From NCBI RefSeq assembly GCF_014649375.1, contig NZ_BMSX01000027.1:62001-126000 (forward strand): a stretch of 64,000 nucleotides of DNA, written 5' to 3'. Position numbers and translations under genes: made by a program. Positions 26,575-33,934 of the stretch are shown one piece after another. Within the stretch, counting starts at the first letter, position 1, and each line of letters begins with the position of its first letter. The stretch is from Streptomyces aurantiogriseus. GTDB lineage: Bacteria; Actinomycetota; Actinomycetes; Streptomycetales; Streptomycetaceae. Below the pieces are notes generated by a model. It saw only the letters and a program-made list of their open reading frames with translations. It ran no database searches and had not been told where the DNA came from.

Positions 26575-27480
26575 TCAGTCGTGCGCGACGACGGCCACGG
26601 GGGCGGTGGCGTGATGCAGTACCGCGTGTGTGACGGGTCCGATGTGGGCACCGATCGGGCTGCGGCGCGTCCGGCGACCGACGACGACCAGCGAGGCCTC
26701 GCGGGAGGCGTCGATGACGTGGTTGGCGGGGCTGCCGCAGCGGGACACCTCGACGACCTCGATCTCCGGGTACTTCTGCCGCCAGGGGCGCAGCACCCCC
26801 GCCAGCGCGGCAGCCTCCTGTCGGCCCAGTTCGGCGTTGAGCTCGGGGTCGGCGGGGAGGCCGTAGGCGAAGTAAGGCGGGAGGTTCCAGCCGTGCACGA
26901 CCCTCAGCGCGGTGCCGCGACGGGCGGCCTCCTCGAAGGCGAAAGCGATCACCGCGTCATCGGGGTGGCCGGTGTCGAGGCCGAGGACCACGGGCCGGTA
27001 CGCGGTGGCGGCGGACGGGATGCCCGCCGGATCCGCCTCGTGCTCGTCGGCGGCCTGCTCCCCGGCCCGCACCAGAACGACAGGGGTCTCCGTGTGCGCG
27101 ATCACTGCCATGCCCACGGACCCGACAAGGAACCCCCCGATTCCGCTCAGCCCACGCGAACCGAGGACCAGCAGCTCGGCGTCCTTCGCCGCCTCGGCCA
27201 ACGCATCCATCGGCCTGCCGGAAATCTGCTCCATCTCCACATGCACGCCGGGGTGGCGCAGGCGGAGGCCCTCGGCAGTCTCGCGCGGAATCCGCTCGCT
27301 CCAGTGCGCTTGCGTCTCGGCGCCCAGGAGCGGGGCCTGCGCCATGGGCTCCGGGACGGGTTCCCAGACGTGCACCAGCCGCAGCGGCAGGCCGCGCAGC
27401 TTCGCCTCACGGGCCGCCCACTCGGCTGCGGCGCGGCTCTCAGGCGAGCCGTCGAGGCCCACGATGACGTTGCGGGACAT
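26575..27480 (-). CDS. Universal stress protein, tandem USP domains
   Basis: A 301-residue protein with two USP domains: NVIVGLDGSPESRAAAEWAA at the start, first ATP loop VLGSRGLSGIGGFLVGSVG, second domain from RPVVLGLDTGHPDDAVIAFA and second loop VVGRRTRRSPIGAHIGPVTH. ATG at 27480 follows AGGAGG. It leads the two-USP operon, and a double box lies about 85-100 bp upstream (27563-27585). Both domains keep the glycine-rich phosphate loops, so ATP binding is plausible at two sites. Confidence 0.88.
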   Translation of the reverse strand: MSRNVIVGLDGSPESRAAAEWAAREAKLRGLPLRLVHVWEPVPEPMAQAPLLGAETQAHWSERIPRETAEGLRLRHPGVHVEMEQISGRPMDALAEAAKDAELLVLGSRGLSGIGGFLVGSVGMAVIAHTETPVVLVRAGEQAADEHEADPAGIPSAATAYRPVVLGLDTGHPDDAVIAFAFEEAARRGTALRVVHGWNLPPYFAYGLPADPELNAELGRQEAAALAGVLRPWRQKYPEIEVVEVSRCGSPANHVIDASREASLVVVGRRTRRSPIGAHIGPVTHAVLHHATAPVAVVAHD

Positions 27481-27562
27481 GTCGTCCACCTCCTGGTCGG
27501 GGTTCTGACTCCAGGGTGGCGACGAGGAGAGACGCGGTGCAGAGCCCGCAGGTCCCCGGTCT

Positions 27563-27585
27563 GGGACCGATAGGCCCCATCGGCC
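27563..27585. promoter_or_regulatory. Overlapping DosR-like boxes between divergent USP and SulP genes
   Basis: GGGACCGATAGGCCCC (27563-27578) overlaps a second dyad, GGCCCCATCGGCC (27573-27585), and GGGGTCCCC follows at 27588. The GGGAC half-site is the closest here to the mycobacterial DosR half-site. Confidence 0.6.
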
Positions 27586-27848
27586 GAGGGGTCCCCGCCA
27601 TCGCAGGGCCCGCGACGCCGGCCGTGCCAGAGCGGTACACGCGACCACAGCGAGGCTTCTGTCGAGCGGACCGAAGGTCACCAACCCGATCCGCCGAGAG
27701 TCGTGCGCTCGGAGCCGAACCTCGTCCGAGAACACCTACTGAAGCAAGGATCCGGTCTACCGGAGCAGCGGCACCCGCAGGCCGTTCGGCATCTCGCGGC
27801 CAACCAGGGTCCCGGAGGATCATGAGGTCCTTCGGCTCAAGGAGGATC

Positions 27849-29561
27849 ATGTCCCAGAGCTCGGTCGGCCGTGCTCCAAGGTGGCGCCTCCTGGTGCCCG
27901 GGCTCGGTGTGCTGTTCGGCTATCGGCGCTCGTGGCTGCGGGGCGACGTCCTGGCCGGGGTGACGGTGGCCGCGTATCTCGTGCCCCAGGTGATGGCGTA
28001 CGCGGGCGTGGCCGGCCTACCACCGGTCGCCGGACTGTGGGCGATCCTGCCGGCGCTTGCCCTGTACGCCCTGCTGGGTTCCTCCCGCCTGCTCTCCGTC
28101 GGCCCGGAGTCGACGACCGCGCTGATGACGGCAACGGTGGTCGGGCCGCTCGCCGCCGGAGATCCGGCCCAGTACGCAACACTGGCGGCCACCCTCGCGG
28201 TCGCGGTCGGCTTGTTGTGCGTGCTGGCATGGGCGGCGCGGCTCGGCTTCATCGCTGACCTGCTGTCCCGGCCGGTGCTGATCGGCTATCTGGCGGGCGT
28301 GGCACTGATCATGATGGTGGACCAGCTTCCCAAACTGACCGGTGTCCGGACGACAGGCTCGGCCTTCTTCCCCCAACTGTGGTCCTTCGTAGGGAACTTG
28401 TCGCGGCTCCACCTGGCCACGGTGTTGTTCGCCGTCGCGGCGCTCGGGGTCCTCTTCACAGTGGCCCACTTCTTCCGCACCATCCCCGGCCCCCTGCTCG
28501 CCGTGGTGTTCGGCACCGCAGCCGTGGCTGTCCTCGACCTCGACGACCAATACGGCATCAAGGTGATCGGCGACGTCCCCTCGGGCCTGCCCACCGTGGC
28601 CCTGCCGGACCTGGCCGAACTGCCGCACCTGGTGCTCCCCGCCCTGGGCGTCCTCCTGGTCGGCTACACCGACTTCATCCTCACCGCGCGGGCCTTCACC
28701 AAACGCGACGACGAGGGCCCGGGGCTCGACGCCAACCAGGAGTTCCTCGCACTGGGCGCGGCCAACCTCGGCGCGGGCGCACTGCACGGCTTCCCGGTCA
28801 GCAGCAGCGCCAGCCGCACCGCGCTGGCCTCCTCAGCCGGCGGGCACACCCAGGCGTACTCCCTGGTGGCCGGCGCGGCCGTCCTGTCGGTCCTGCTCTT
28901 CCTGAGCCCCCTGCTCTCTCGCACACCCACGGCAGTCCTCGGCGCGCTCGTCGTCTACGCGGCCGTCCGTATGATCGACCTGACAGGCTTCCGACGGCTG
29001 GCGTCCTTCCGCCGCCGGGAACTGCTACTGGCGCTCGGCTGCCTGGCCGGGGTGCTCGCCCTCGACATCCTGTACGGCGTGCTGGTCGCCGTCGGTCTGT
29101 CCGTGGCCGAACTGCTCACTCGGGTGGCCCGCCCGCACGACGCCATCGAGGGCCTGGTGCCCGGCGTGGCCGGCATGCACGACATCGACGACTACCCGCA
29201 GGCCCGCACCATCCCCGGCATGCTCGTCTACCGCTACGACTCCCCACTGTTCTTCGCCAATGCCGAGGACTTCCGCCGCCGGGCCCTCGCCGCCGTCGAC
29301 GAACAGACCGAACCGGTCCACTGGTTCGTCCTCAACACCGAGGCCAATGTGGAGGTCGACATCACCGCCCTGGACGCGGTCGACGAACTCCGCCGGGAAC
29401 TCGCCCACCGCGGCATCGTCTTCGCCCTCGCCCGCGTCAAGCAGGACCTGCTGGACGACCTGAGGGCGTACGGCTTGGTGGACACCATCGGCAGCGAGCG
29501 GATCTTTCCGACCCTGCCGACGGCCGTGGCCGCATACAGGAAGTGGCACCGCGATCAGTAG
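27849..29561 (+). CDS. SulP-family anion transporter with STAS domain
   Basis: A 570-residue secondary transporter of the SulP/SLC26 family: about ten to twelve membrane helices (for example GDVLAGVTVAAYLVPQVMAY with the following GLPPVAGLWAILPALALYAL, and GPESTTALMTATVVG) and a C-terminal cytoplasmic STAS domain (PGMLVYRYDSPLFFANAEDF, ANVEVDITALDAVDEL). Substrates in the family are sulfate, bicarbonate or other anions; this one is not predictable. ATG at 27849 follows GGAGG. An in-frame ATG at 27822, with its own GGAGGATC, would add 9 residues, so both may be used. It is transcribed away from the USP operon, with shared boxes about 270 bp upstream. There is no adjacent carbonic anhydrase. 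Confidence 0.9.
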   Translation: MSQSSVGRAPRWRLLVPGLGVLFGYRRSWLRGDVLAGVTVAAYLVPQVMAYAGVAGLPPVAGLWAILPALALYALLGSSRLLSVGPESTTALMTATVVGPLAAGDPAQYATLAATLAVAVGLLCVLAWAARLGFIADLLSRPVLIGYLAGVALIMMVDQLPKLTGVRTTGSAFFPQLWSFVGNLSRLHLATVLFAVAALGVLFTVAHFFRTIPGPLLAVVFGTAAVAVLDLDDQYGIKVIGDVPSGLPTVALPDLAELPHLVLPALGVLLVGYTDFILTARAFTKRDDEGPGLDANQEFLALGAANLGAGALHGFPVSSSASRTALASSAGGHTQAYSLVAGAAVLSVLLFLSPLLSRTPTAVLGALVVYAAVRMIDLTGFRRLASFRRRELLLALGCLAGVLALDILYGVLVAVGLSVAELLTRVARPHDAIEGLVPGVAGMHDIDDYPQARTIPGMLVYRYDSPLFFANAEDFRRRALAAVDEQTEPVHWFVLNTEANVEVDITALDAVDELRRELAHRGIVFALARVKQDLLDDLRAYGLVDTIGSERIFPTLPTAVAAYRKWHRDQ

Positions 29562-29733
29562 ACGGGCCGGGGATCCGCCCTCCGCACCGCAATGTCTGCG
29601 GGGCGCCTGGCGAGGTGGTCGCTGTCGTCGTTGGCCCAGGACGGCTGCGGCGGACAGGGCCGACGGGAAGTCGTCCCGACGCCGTGCGGCCCTACGGCAC
29701 AGTGGGTTGTGGGGCCGATGCGCCTGAATCAAT

Positions 29734-29749
29734 GGGGCCCTTCGGCCCC
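29734..29749. promoter_or_regulatory. DosR-like box upstream of flavohaemoglobin
   Basis: GGGGCCCTTCGGCCCC is a perfect 16-bp palindrome in the 304-bp gap 29562-29865, about 117 bp before the flavohaemoglobin start. A half-match AGGGCCGACGGGAAG lies near 29656. No gene is seen in the gap. Confidence 0.6.
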
Positions 29750-29865
29750 TCTTCGCCCAGCACCGTGAAACAGCGCCGAAACGCGGCCAGGTGCCTGCTA
29801 CACAGAAGGTGCCGCCCGAAGCGATGCGGCTGTCCTTCCCACCTCATCCCTGCCTGGGAGGCTTC

Positions 29866-31080
29866 ATGCTGTCCGCAGAATCCGCCGCCGTGGTACGTGC
29901 GACCCTGCCCGCCGTGGGCGGCGCGCTCCGCGAGATCACGACACGCTTCTACGGCGCGATGTTCCGCGACCGGCCGGAACTCCTCGACGGAATGTTCAAC
30001 CGCGGCAACCAGGCCAGCGGAGCCCAACGGCGCGCCCTGGCCGGCTCGATCGCCGGGTTCGCGACCGCACTGCTCGATGACCCGGACAGCCGCCCGGATA
30101 CGCTGCTGGACCGGATCGCGCACAAGCACGCCGCGGTCGGGGTCACCGACGACCAGTACACGATCGTGCACAAGTACCTGTTCGGTGCGATAGCCGAGGT
30201 ACTCGGCGACGCGGTCACCCCGGAGGTGGCGGCCGCCTGGGACGAGGTGTACTGGCTGATGGCCGGCGCCCTCATCGGCCGCGAAGCCCGCCTGTACCAG
30301 GACGCGGGCGTGGAGCCCGGCAAGGTGTGGCGACCGTGGACGGTCGTCGAGCGCCGCACCGAGACACCGGACGTCGTTTCCTTCGTCCTCCGCCCAGCCG
30401 ACGGCGAACCGTCTCCGCGGGCACGGGCAGGCCAGTACGTGAGCGTACGGGTCCTGATGGCCGACGGGGTCCACCAGTTGCGCCAGTACAGCCTGTCCTC
30501 AGACCCGGGCGGGGAGCTGCGGCGCATCACCGTCAAGCGGGTCGCCGGCACGGCCGACGCGCCGGACGGCGAGGTCTCCAACCTCCTGCACACCCAGGTC
30601 CAGGAGGGCGACGAACTGACGCTCTCCGCTCCCTTCGGGGACGTCTTCCTTGACGACCCCGCCGACGCCACCACTCCGGTCGTCCTGGTCTCCGCGGGCA
30701 TCGGCGGCACCCCGATGACCAGCATCCTGGCCCATCTCACCGCCCTCGGCTCGACCCGCCCGGTGCTGGTCCTGCACGCCGACCGCTCCCCCGCCGACCA
30801 CGCACTGCGCACCGAGACGGGCGAGCTGGTCGGGCAACTGCCGGGCGCCCGCGCGGTTTTCTGGTACGAGCGCCCCGGTCCGGAGGAACCCGACGCCCGC
30901 GAGGGTCTGATGAACCTCGACGGGATCGAACTGCCCGAGAACGCCACGGTGTTCCTGTGCGGCCCGCTGCCATTCATGCGAAACATACGCGGCCAGTTGC
31001 TGGGCGCCGGTGTTCCGGCACAGCGCATCCGCTACGAGGTCTTCGGACCCGACCTGTGGCTGCCCGGCCCGGCGGCCTGA
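29866..31080 (+). CDS. hmp: Flavohaemoglobin (nitric oxide dioxygenase)
   Basis: A 404-residue, three-part protein: an N-terminal globin (residues 1-140) with TyrB10 in FYGAMF (Tyr29) and proximal His88 in HKHAAVGVTDDQY; an FAD domain with RQYSLSSDP (FAD-binding RxYS); and an NAD(P)H domain with VLVSAGIGGTPMTSILAHL and VFLCGPLPFM. It detoxifies nitric oxide to nitrate using oxygen and NAD(P)H. ATG at 29866 follows GGGAGG. It is the first gene of a pair with a ribosome-hibernation-like gene (31-bp gap), under a perfect box. This suggests NO defence together with translational shutdown. Confidence 0.94.
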   Translation: MLSAESAAVVRATLPAVGGALREITTRFYGAMFRDRPELLDGMFNRGNQASGAQRRALAGSIAGFATALLDDPDSRPDTLLDRIAHKHAAVGVTDDQYTIVHKYLFGAIAEVLGDAVTPEVAAAWDEVYWLMAGALIGREARLYQDAGVEPGKVWRPWTVVERRTETPDVVSFVLRPADGEPSPRARAGQYVSVRVLMADGVHQLRQYSLSSDPGGELRRITVKRVAGTADAPDGEVSNLLHTQVQEGDELTLSAPFGDVFLDDPADATTPVVLVSAGIGGTPMTSILAHLTALGSTRPVLVLHADRSPADHALRTETGELVGQLPGARAVFWYERPGPEEPDAREGLMNLDGIELPENATVFLCGPLPFMRNIRGQLLGAGVPAQRIRYEVFGPDLWLPGPAA

Positions 31081-31111
31081 ACGAGCTTGCCACCTCCAGA
31101 AAGGAATCACC

Positions 31112-31531
31112 ATGACCAGCGACAAGGCCCAGGCCGCGCCCACAGTGCGGCTGCGCTCCGACGGCCCGGTGGACAAGGACACGCTCGACTACGCTCGTAC
31201 GAAGATCGACGCCGTCGTCACCCGGCCGGGGCTGCCAGCCGTCACCGGCGAGGTGCGGATCGTGCGGGCGGCCACCCGCCACGCGGACCACCCCTGGTTG
31301 GCCACGGCGGAACTGCGCGTCGGCAGGCGCCAGGTGGTCGTCCTCGCCGAGGAGGCCACCGGCCGGGAGGTCGTCGACCAACTACAGGACCGGCTGCGCC
31401 GCCAGACCGACAAGGCCGCCCGCACCGGACACAACGACCATCGGGCGCCGGCTCCGCCGTGGCGCGGTGGCTCCGGTACCCCACGTCCTGCCGAAGGCAG
31501 CGGCAGCGCGGCGGACTCTCACCCGGCGTGA
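31112..31531 (+). CDS. Ribosome hibernation (HPF/Rv0079)-like protein
   Basis: A 139-residue basic protein. The first 100 residues follow the HPF/RaiA-type pattern: VRLRSDGPVDKDTLDYARTK, a helix, then strand-forming segments EVRIVRAATRHADHPW and LATAELRVGRRQVVVLAEEA, and a final helix with QLQDRLRRQTDKAAR. The tail is Pro/Gly/Ser-rich and looks disordered. M. tuberculosis Rv0079, a DosR-regulated ribosome-binding dormancy factor, has a comparable domain. AAAGGA precedes the ATG. It is co-directional with flavohaemoglobin. Ribosome binding is inferred; there is no long-form HPF dimerisation domain. Confidence 0.68.
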   Translation: MTSDKAQAAPTVRLRSDGPVDKDTLDYARTKIDAVVTRPGLPAVTGEVRIVRAATRHADHPWLATAELRVGRRQVVVLAEEATGREVVDQLQDRLRRQTDKAARTGHNDHRAPAPPWRGGSGTPRPAEGSGSAADSHPA

Positions 31532-31620
31532 GTCCGCGTTGAGTACAGGCTCGGTCGGTGACGGTCCGCCGACCGGGCCTCTGTGCGTCCCCCCAATCTG
31601 TACGTGGGAGCCCACCACAC

Positions 31621-31634
31621 GGGCCGTTCGGACC
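31621..31634. promoter_or_regulatory. DosR-like box upstream of oleate hydratase
   Basis: GGGCCGTTCGGACC lies about 100 bp upstream of the oleate hydratase start and is the last copy of the box in the window. Confidence 0.5.
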
Positions 31635-31732
31635 AGACGAGTGACCAACGGCCCGATGACAGCGCTCGCAGGCGCAGGAAACGCTGATGCTGTGCGGTTC
31701 CCGATCGACCAGTGAGAACGAGGAGTTGTGTG

Positions 31733-33304
31733 ATGGCGAAGGCGTATCTGGTGGGCAGCGGGATCGCGGCGCTCGCCGCAGCCACCTTCCTGATCCGCGA
31801 CGGCGGATTCGACGGAGCGGACATCCACCTCTTCGAGGAGCAGCGCAACATCGGCGGCAGCCTCGACGCGGGCGGCACGGCCGACGTCGGCTACACCATG
31901 CGCGGCGGGCGGATGTTCGAGGCCGAGTTCCGCTGCACCTACGACCTGCTGTCTGGCATTCCCACCCTCGATGACCCCTCGGTGTCGGTGACGCAGGAGA
32001 TCCTGGCCGGACACGAGGACTTCGCCTGGGACGACATCGCACGCCTCATCGACGGCGACGGAAAGGTCGTAGACGTCCGCTCGATGGGCTTCTCCGAACA
32101 CGACCGCCTGGACCTGGTCCGCTGTCTGGCGACGCCCGAGGGACACCTGGACGGCAAGCGGATCACCGACTGCTTCGGAGAGCACTTCTTCACCACGAAC
32201 TTCTGGTTCATGTGGTGCACCACGTTCGCGTTCCAGCCCTGGCACAGCGCCATCGAGTTCCGCCGCTACCTGAGGCGCTTCATCCACCTCTTCCCCGAGT
32301 TCGCCTCCATGACGGGCATCCACCGGACCCGCTACAACCAGTACGACTCCATCGTGCGCCCCCTGACCGCCTGGCTGCGCGAACGCGGTGTCACCCTCCA
32401 CACCGGATGCCACGTCACCGACCTCGGGCTCGCACCGGGCCGCAGGAGTACGAGGGTTGAGCGCATCTACCTGTCCCGCAGCGGCCGTGACGAGCAGATC
32501 GAGGTGGCCCCTGAAGACCTGGTCCTGGTCACCAACGGCTCCATGACCGACGCCTCCAGCCTCGGCTCGCACACCGCCGCGCCCCCGCCGGCGCCCCACC
32601 GCTCGGACGCCTGGCTGCTCTGGCACCGGCTGGCCCGGGGTCGCGACGATTTCGGCAACCCGGACGCCTTCGACAAGCGCGTCAAGGAATCCCGCTGGGA
32701 GTCGTTCACCGTCACCACCAAGGACCCCGCCTTCCTCAAGGCGCTGGAGGATTTCAGCGGCCGCGAGACCGGCCGCGGCGGCCTGATGACGTTCACCGAC
32801 TCCAATTGGCTGCTCACCATCGTCGCCAACCGTCAGCCCGTCTACCGCGACCAGCCCGAGGGCGTCTCCGTCTGGTGGGGCTACGCCCTGTTCCCCGGCC
32901 GTGAGGGCAACCGCACACCCAAGCCGATGACGATGTGCTCCGGCCGCGAGATCCTCGAAGAGGTTCTGCACCACCTGCACTTCGACGAGCCGACGGCGGC
33001 CCGGATCGTTCAGAGCTCCACCGTAGTGCCCTGCCTGATGCCGTACATCACCAGCCAGTTCCTGGCCCGCCGCCGCGACGACCGGCCTAAGGTCGTGCCC
33101 CCGGGGTCGGTGAACCTCGCCTTCATCGGCCAGTTCGCCGAGGTGCCCGACGATGTCGTCTTCACCGTCGAGTACTCCGTACGCACCGCCTGGACAGCCG
33201 TGGCCCAACTCCTCAAGCTCGACAAGCATCCGCCTGCGGTCTACAAGGGCCACCACGATCCCCACGTACTGGCCGCAGCCCTGGAGACGATGCACCGCCG
33301 GTAA
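31733..33304 (+). CDS. ohyA: Oleate hydratase (myosin-cross-reactive antigen family)
   Basis: A 523-residue FAD protein that adds water to the double bond of oleate to give 10-hydroxystearate. The N-terminal dinucleotide motif is GSGIAALAAATFL (residues 8-20), followed by HLFEEQRNIGGSLDAGG and the family block YTMRGGRMFEAEFRCTYDL. NFWFMWCTTFAFQPWHSA and SWVWGYALFPGREGN-like segments (here VWWGYALFPGREGN) are characteristic. ATG at 31733 has AGGAG 7 nt upstream. It appears to be monocistronic, with a box about 100 bp upstream. Fatty-acid hydration may change membrane lipids or detoxify free unsaturated fatty acids in resting cells; that link is inference. Confidence 0.93.
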   Translation: MAKAYLVGSGIAALAAATFLIRDGGFDGADIHLFEEQRNIGGSLDAGGTADVGYTMRGGRMFEAEFRCTYDLLSGIPTLDDPSVSVTQEILAGHEDFAWDDIARLIDGDGKVVDVRSMGFSEHDRLDLVRCLATPEGHLDGKRITDCFGEHFFTTNFWFMWCTTFAFQPWHSAIEFRRYLRRFIHLFPEFASMTGIHRTRYNQYDSIVRPLTAWLRERGVTLHTGCHVTDLGLAPGRRSTRVERIYLSRSGRDEQIEVAPEDLVLVTNGSMTDASSLGSHTAAPPPAPHRSDAWLLWHRLARGRDDFGNPDAFDKRVKESRWESFTVTTKDPAFLKALEDFSGRETGRGGLMTFTDSNWLLTIVANRQPVYRDQPEGVSVWWGYALFPGREGNRTPKPMTMCSGREILEEVLHHLHFDEPTAARIVQSSTVVPCLMPYITSQFLARRRDDRPKVVPPGSVNLAFIGQFAEVPDDVVFTVEYSVRTAWTAVAQLLKLDKHPPAVYKGHHDPHVLAAALETMHRR

Positions 33305-33490
33305 CACGGAGCGCGATCAACCAACGCGTTCCCGACCACAGCACGGACTCAGGCTCCCACCTGCCTTCGAGAGCGAAGTAGGTTTCACGTCAACTATCGG
33401 CCGATTCCCGAAAATGCACGTTTCCCCTCGCAGTTGCTCCGGTAATTTCCCAAAGCATCTAAGTCGACAGCTGACGGCGCAGGGGGACTC

Positions 33491-33928
33491 GTGAGCAACG
33501 ACCGCGACAGCCAAGGGCGGCCGCACCTGTTGATCTCAGTGATCGACGACGATCCGTTGAGGGCGCGCGGCGACGCCCGAGAACTGCTGGCCGAGGTGAC
33601 TGGGGCCGATCCGACGGCCTCACTTCGCTTGCCTTCGACCGAACCCTCGGAGAGCACCGACAAGGGTGGCGACGTCGTGGGCGTCGTCGGTCTGGCCCTG
33701 AGCGCCGGCTCATTCGCGGCAGCCTGCGTTCAGGTATGGCTAGCGAAGGTACCTCAGCGCACGATCATCGCGGCCCGACCCGACGGATCCACCTTGCGGA
33801 TCACAGGCCGCGAGGCCCGCGAGGACGACGAGCGTCTCGAACGGTTCCTGGCCAATGGCTCCTTGCCGGCAGACACTGACACGGTCGGCGGCGCAGCGGG
33901 CCGGGACGACACCTCCACGGCAGGCTGA
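33491..33928 (+). CDS. EACC1-like effector-associated protein
   Basis: A 145-residue protein with start GTG at 33491 after AGGGGG. It has an N-terminal ferredoxin-like stretch (LLISVIDDDPLRARGDARELLAEV), a central hydrophobic helix (VVGVVGLALSAGSFAAACV, about residues 62-80), a strand pair (RTIIAARPDGSTLRITG) and an acidic tail. This is the layout of effector-associated constant component 1 (EACC1), a small protein found next to caspases or other proteases in actinobacterial conflict systems. It lies 6 bp before the caspase-helicase gene, supporting an adaptor or regulator role. The assignment rests on pattern and neighbour, not on catalytic residues. Confidence 0.7.
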   Translation: MSNDRDSQGRPHLLISVIDDDPLRARGDARELLAEVTGADPTASLRLPSTEPSESTDKGGDVVGVVGLALSAGSFAAACVQVWLAKVPQRTIIAARPDGSTLRITGREAREDDERLERFLANGSLPADTDTVGGAAGRDDTSTAG

Positions 33929-33934
33929 CCGAGG

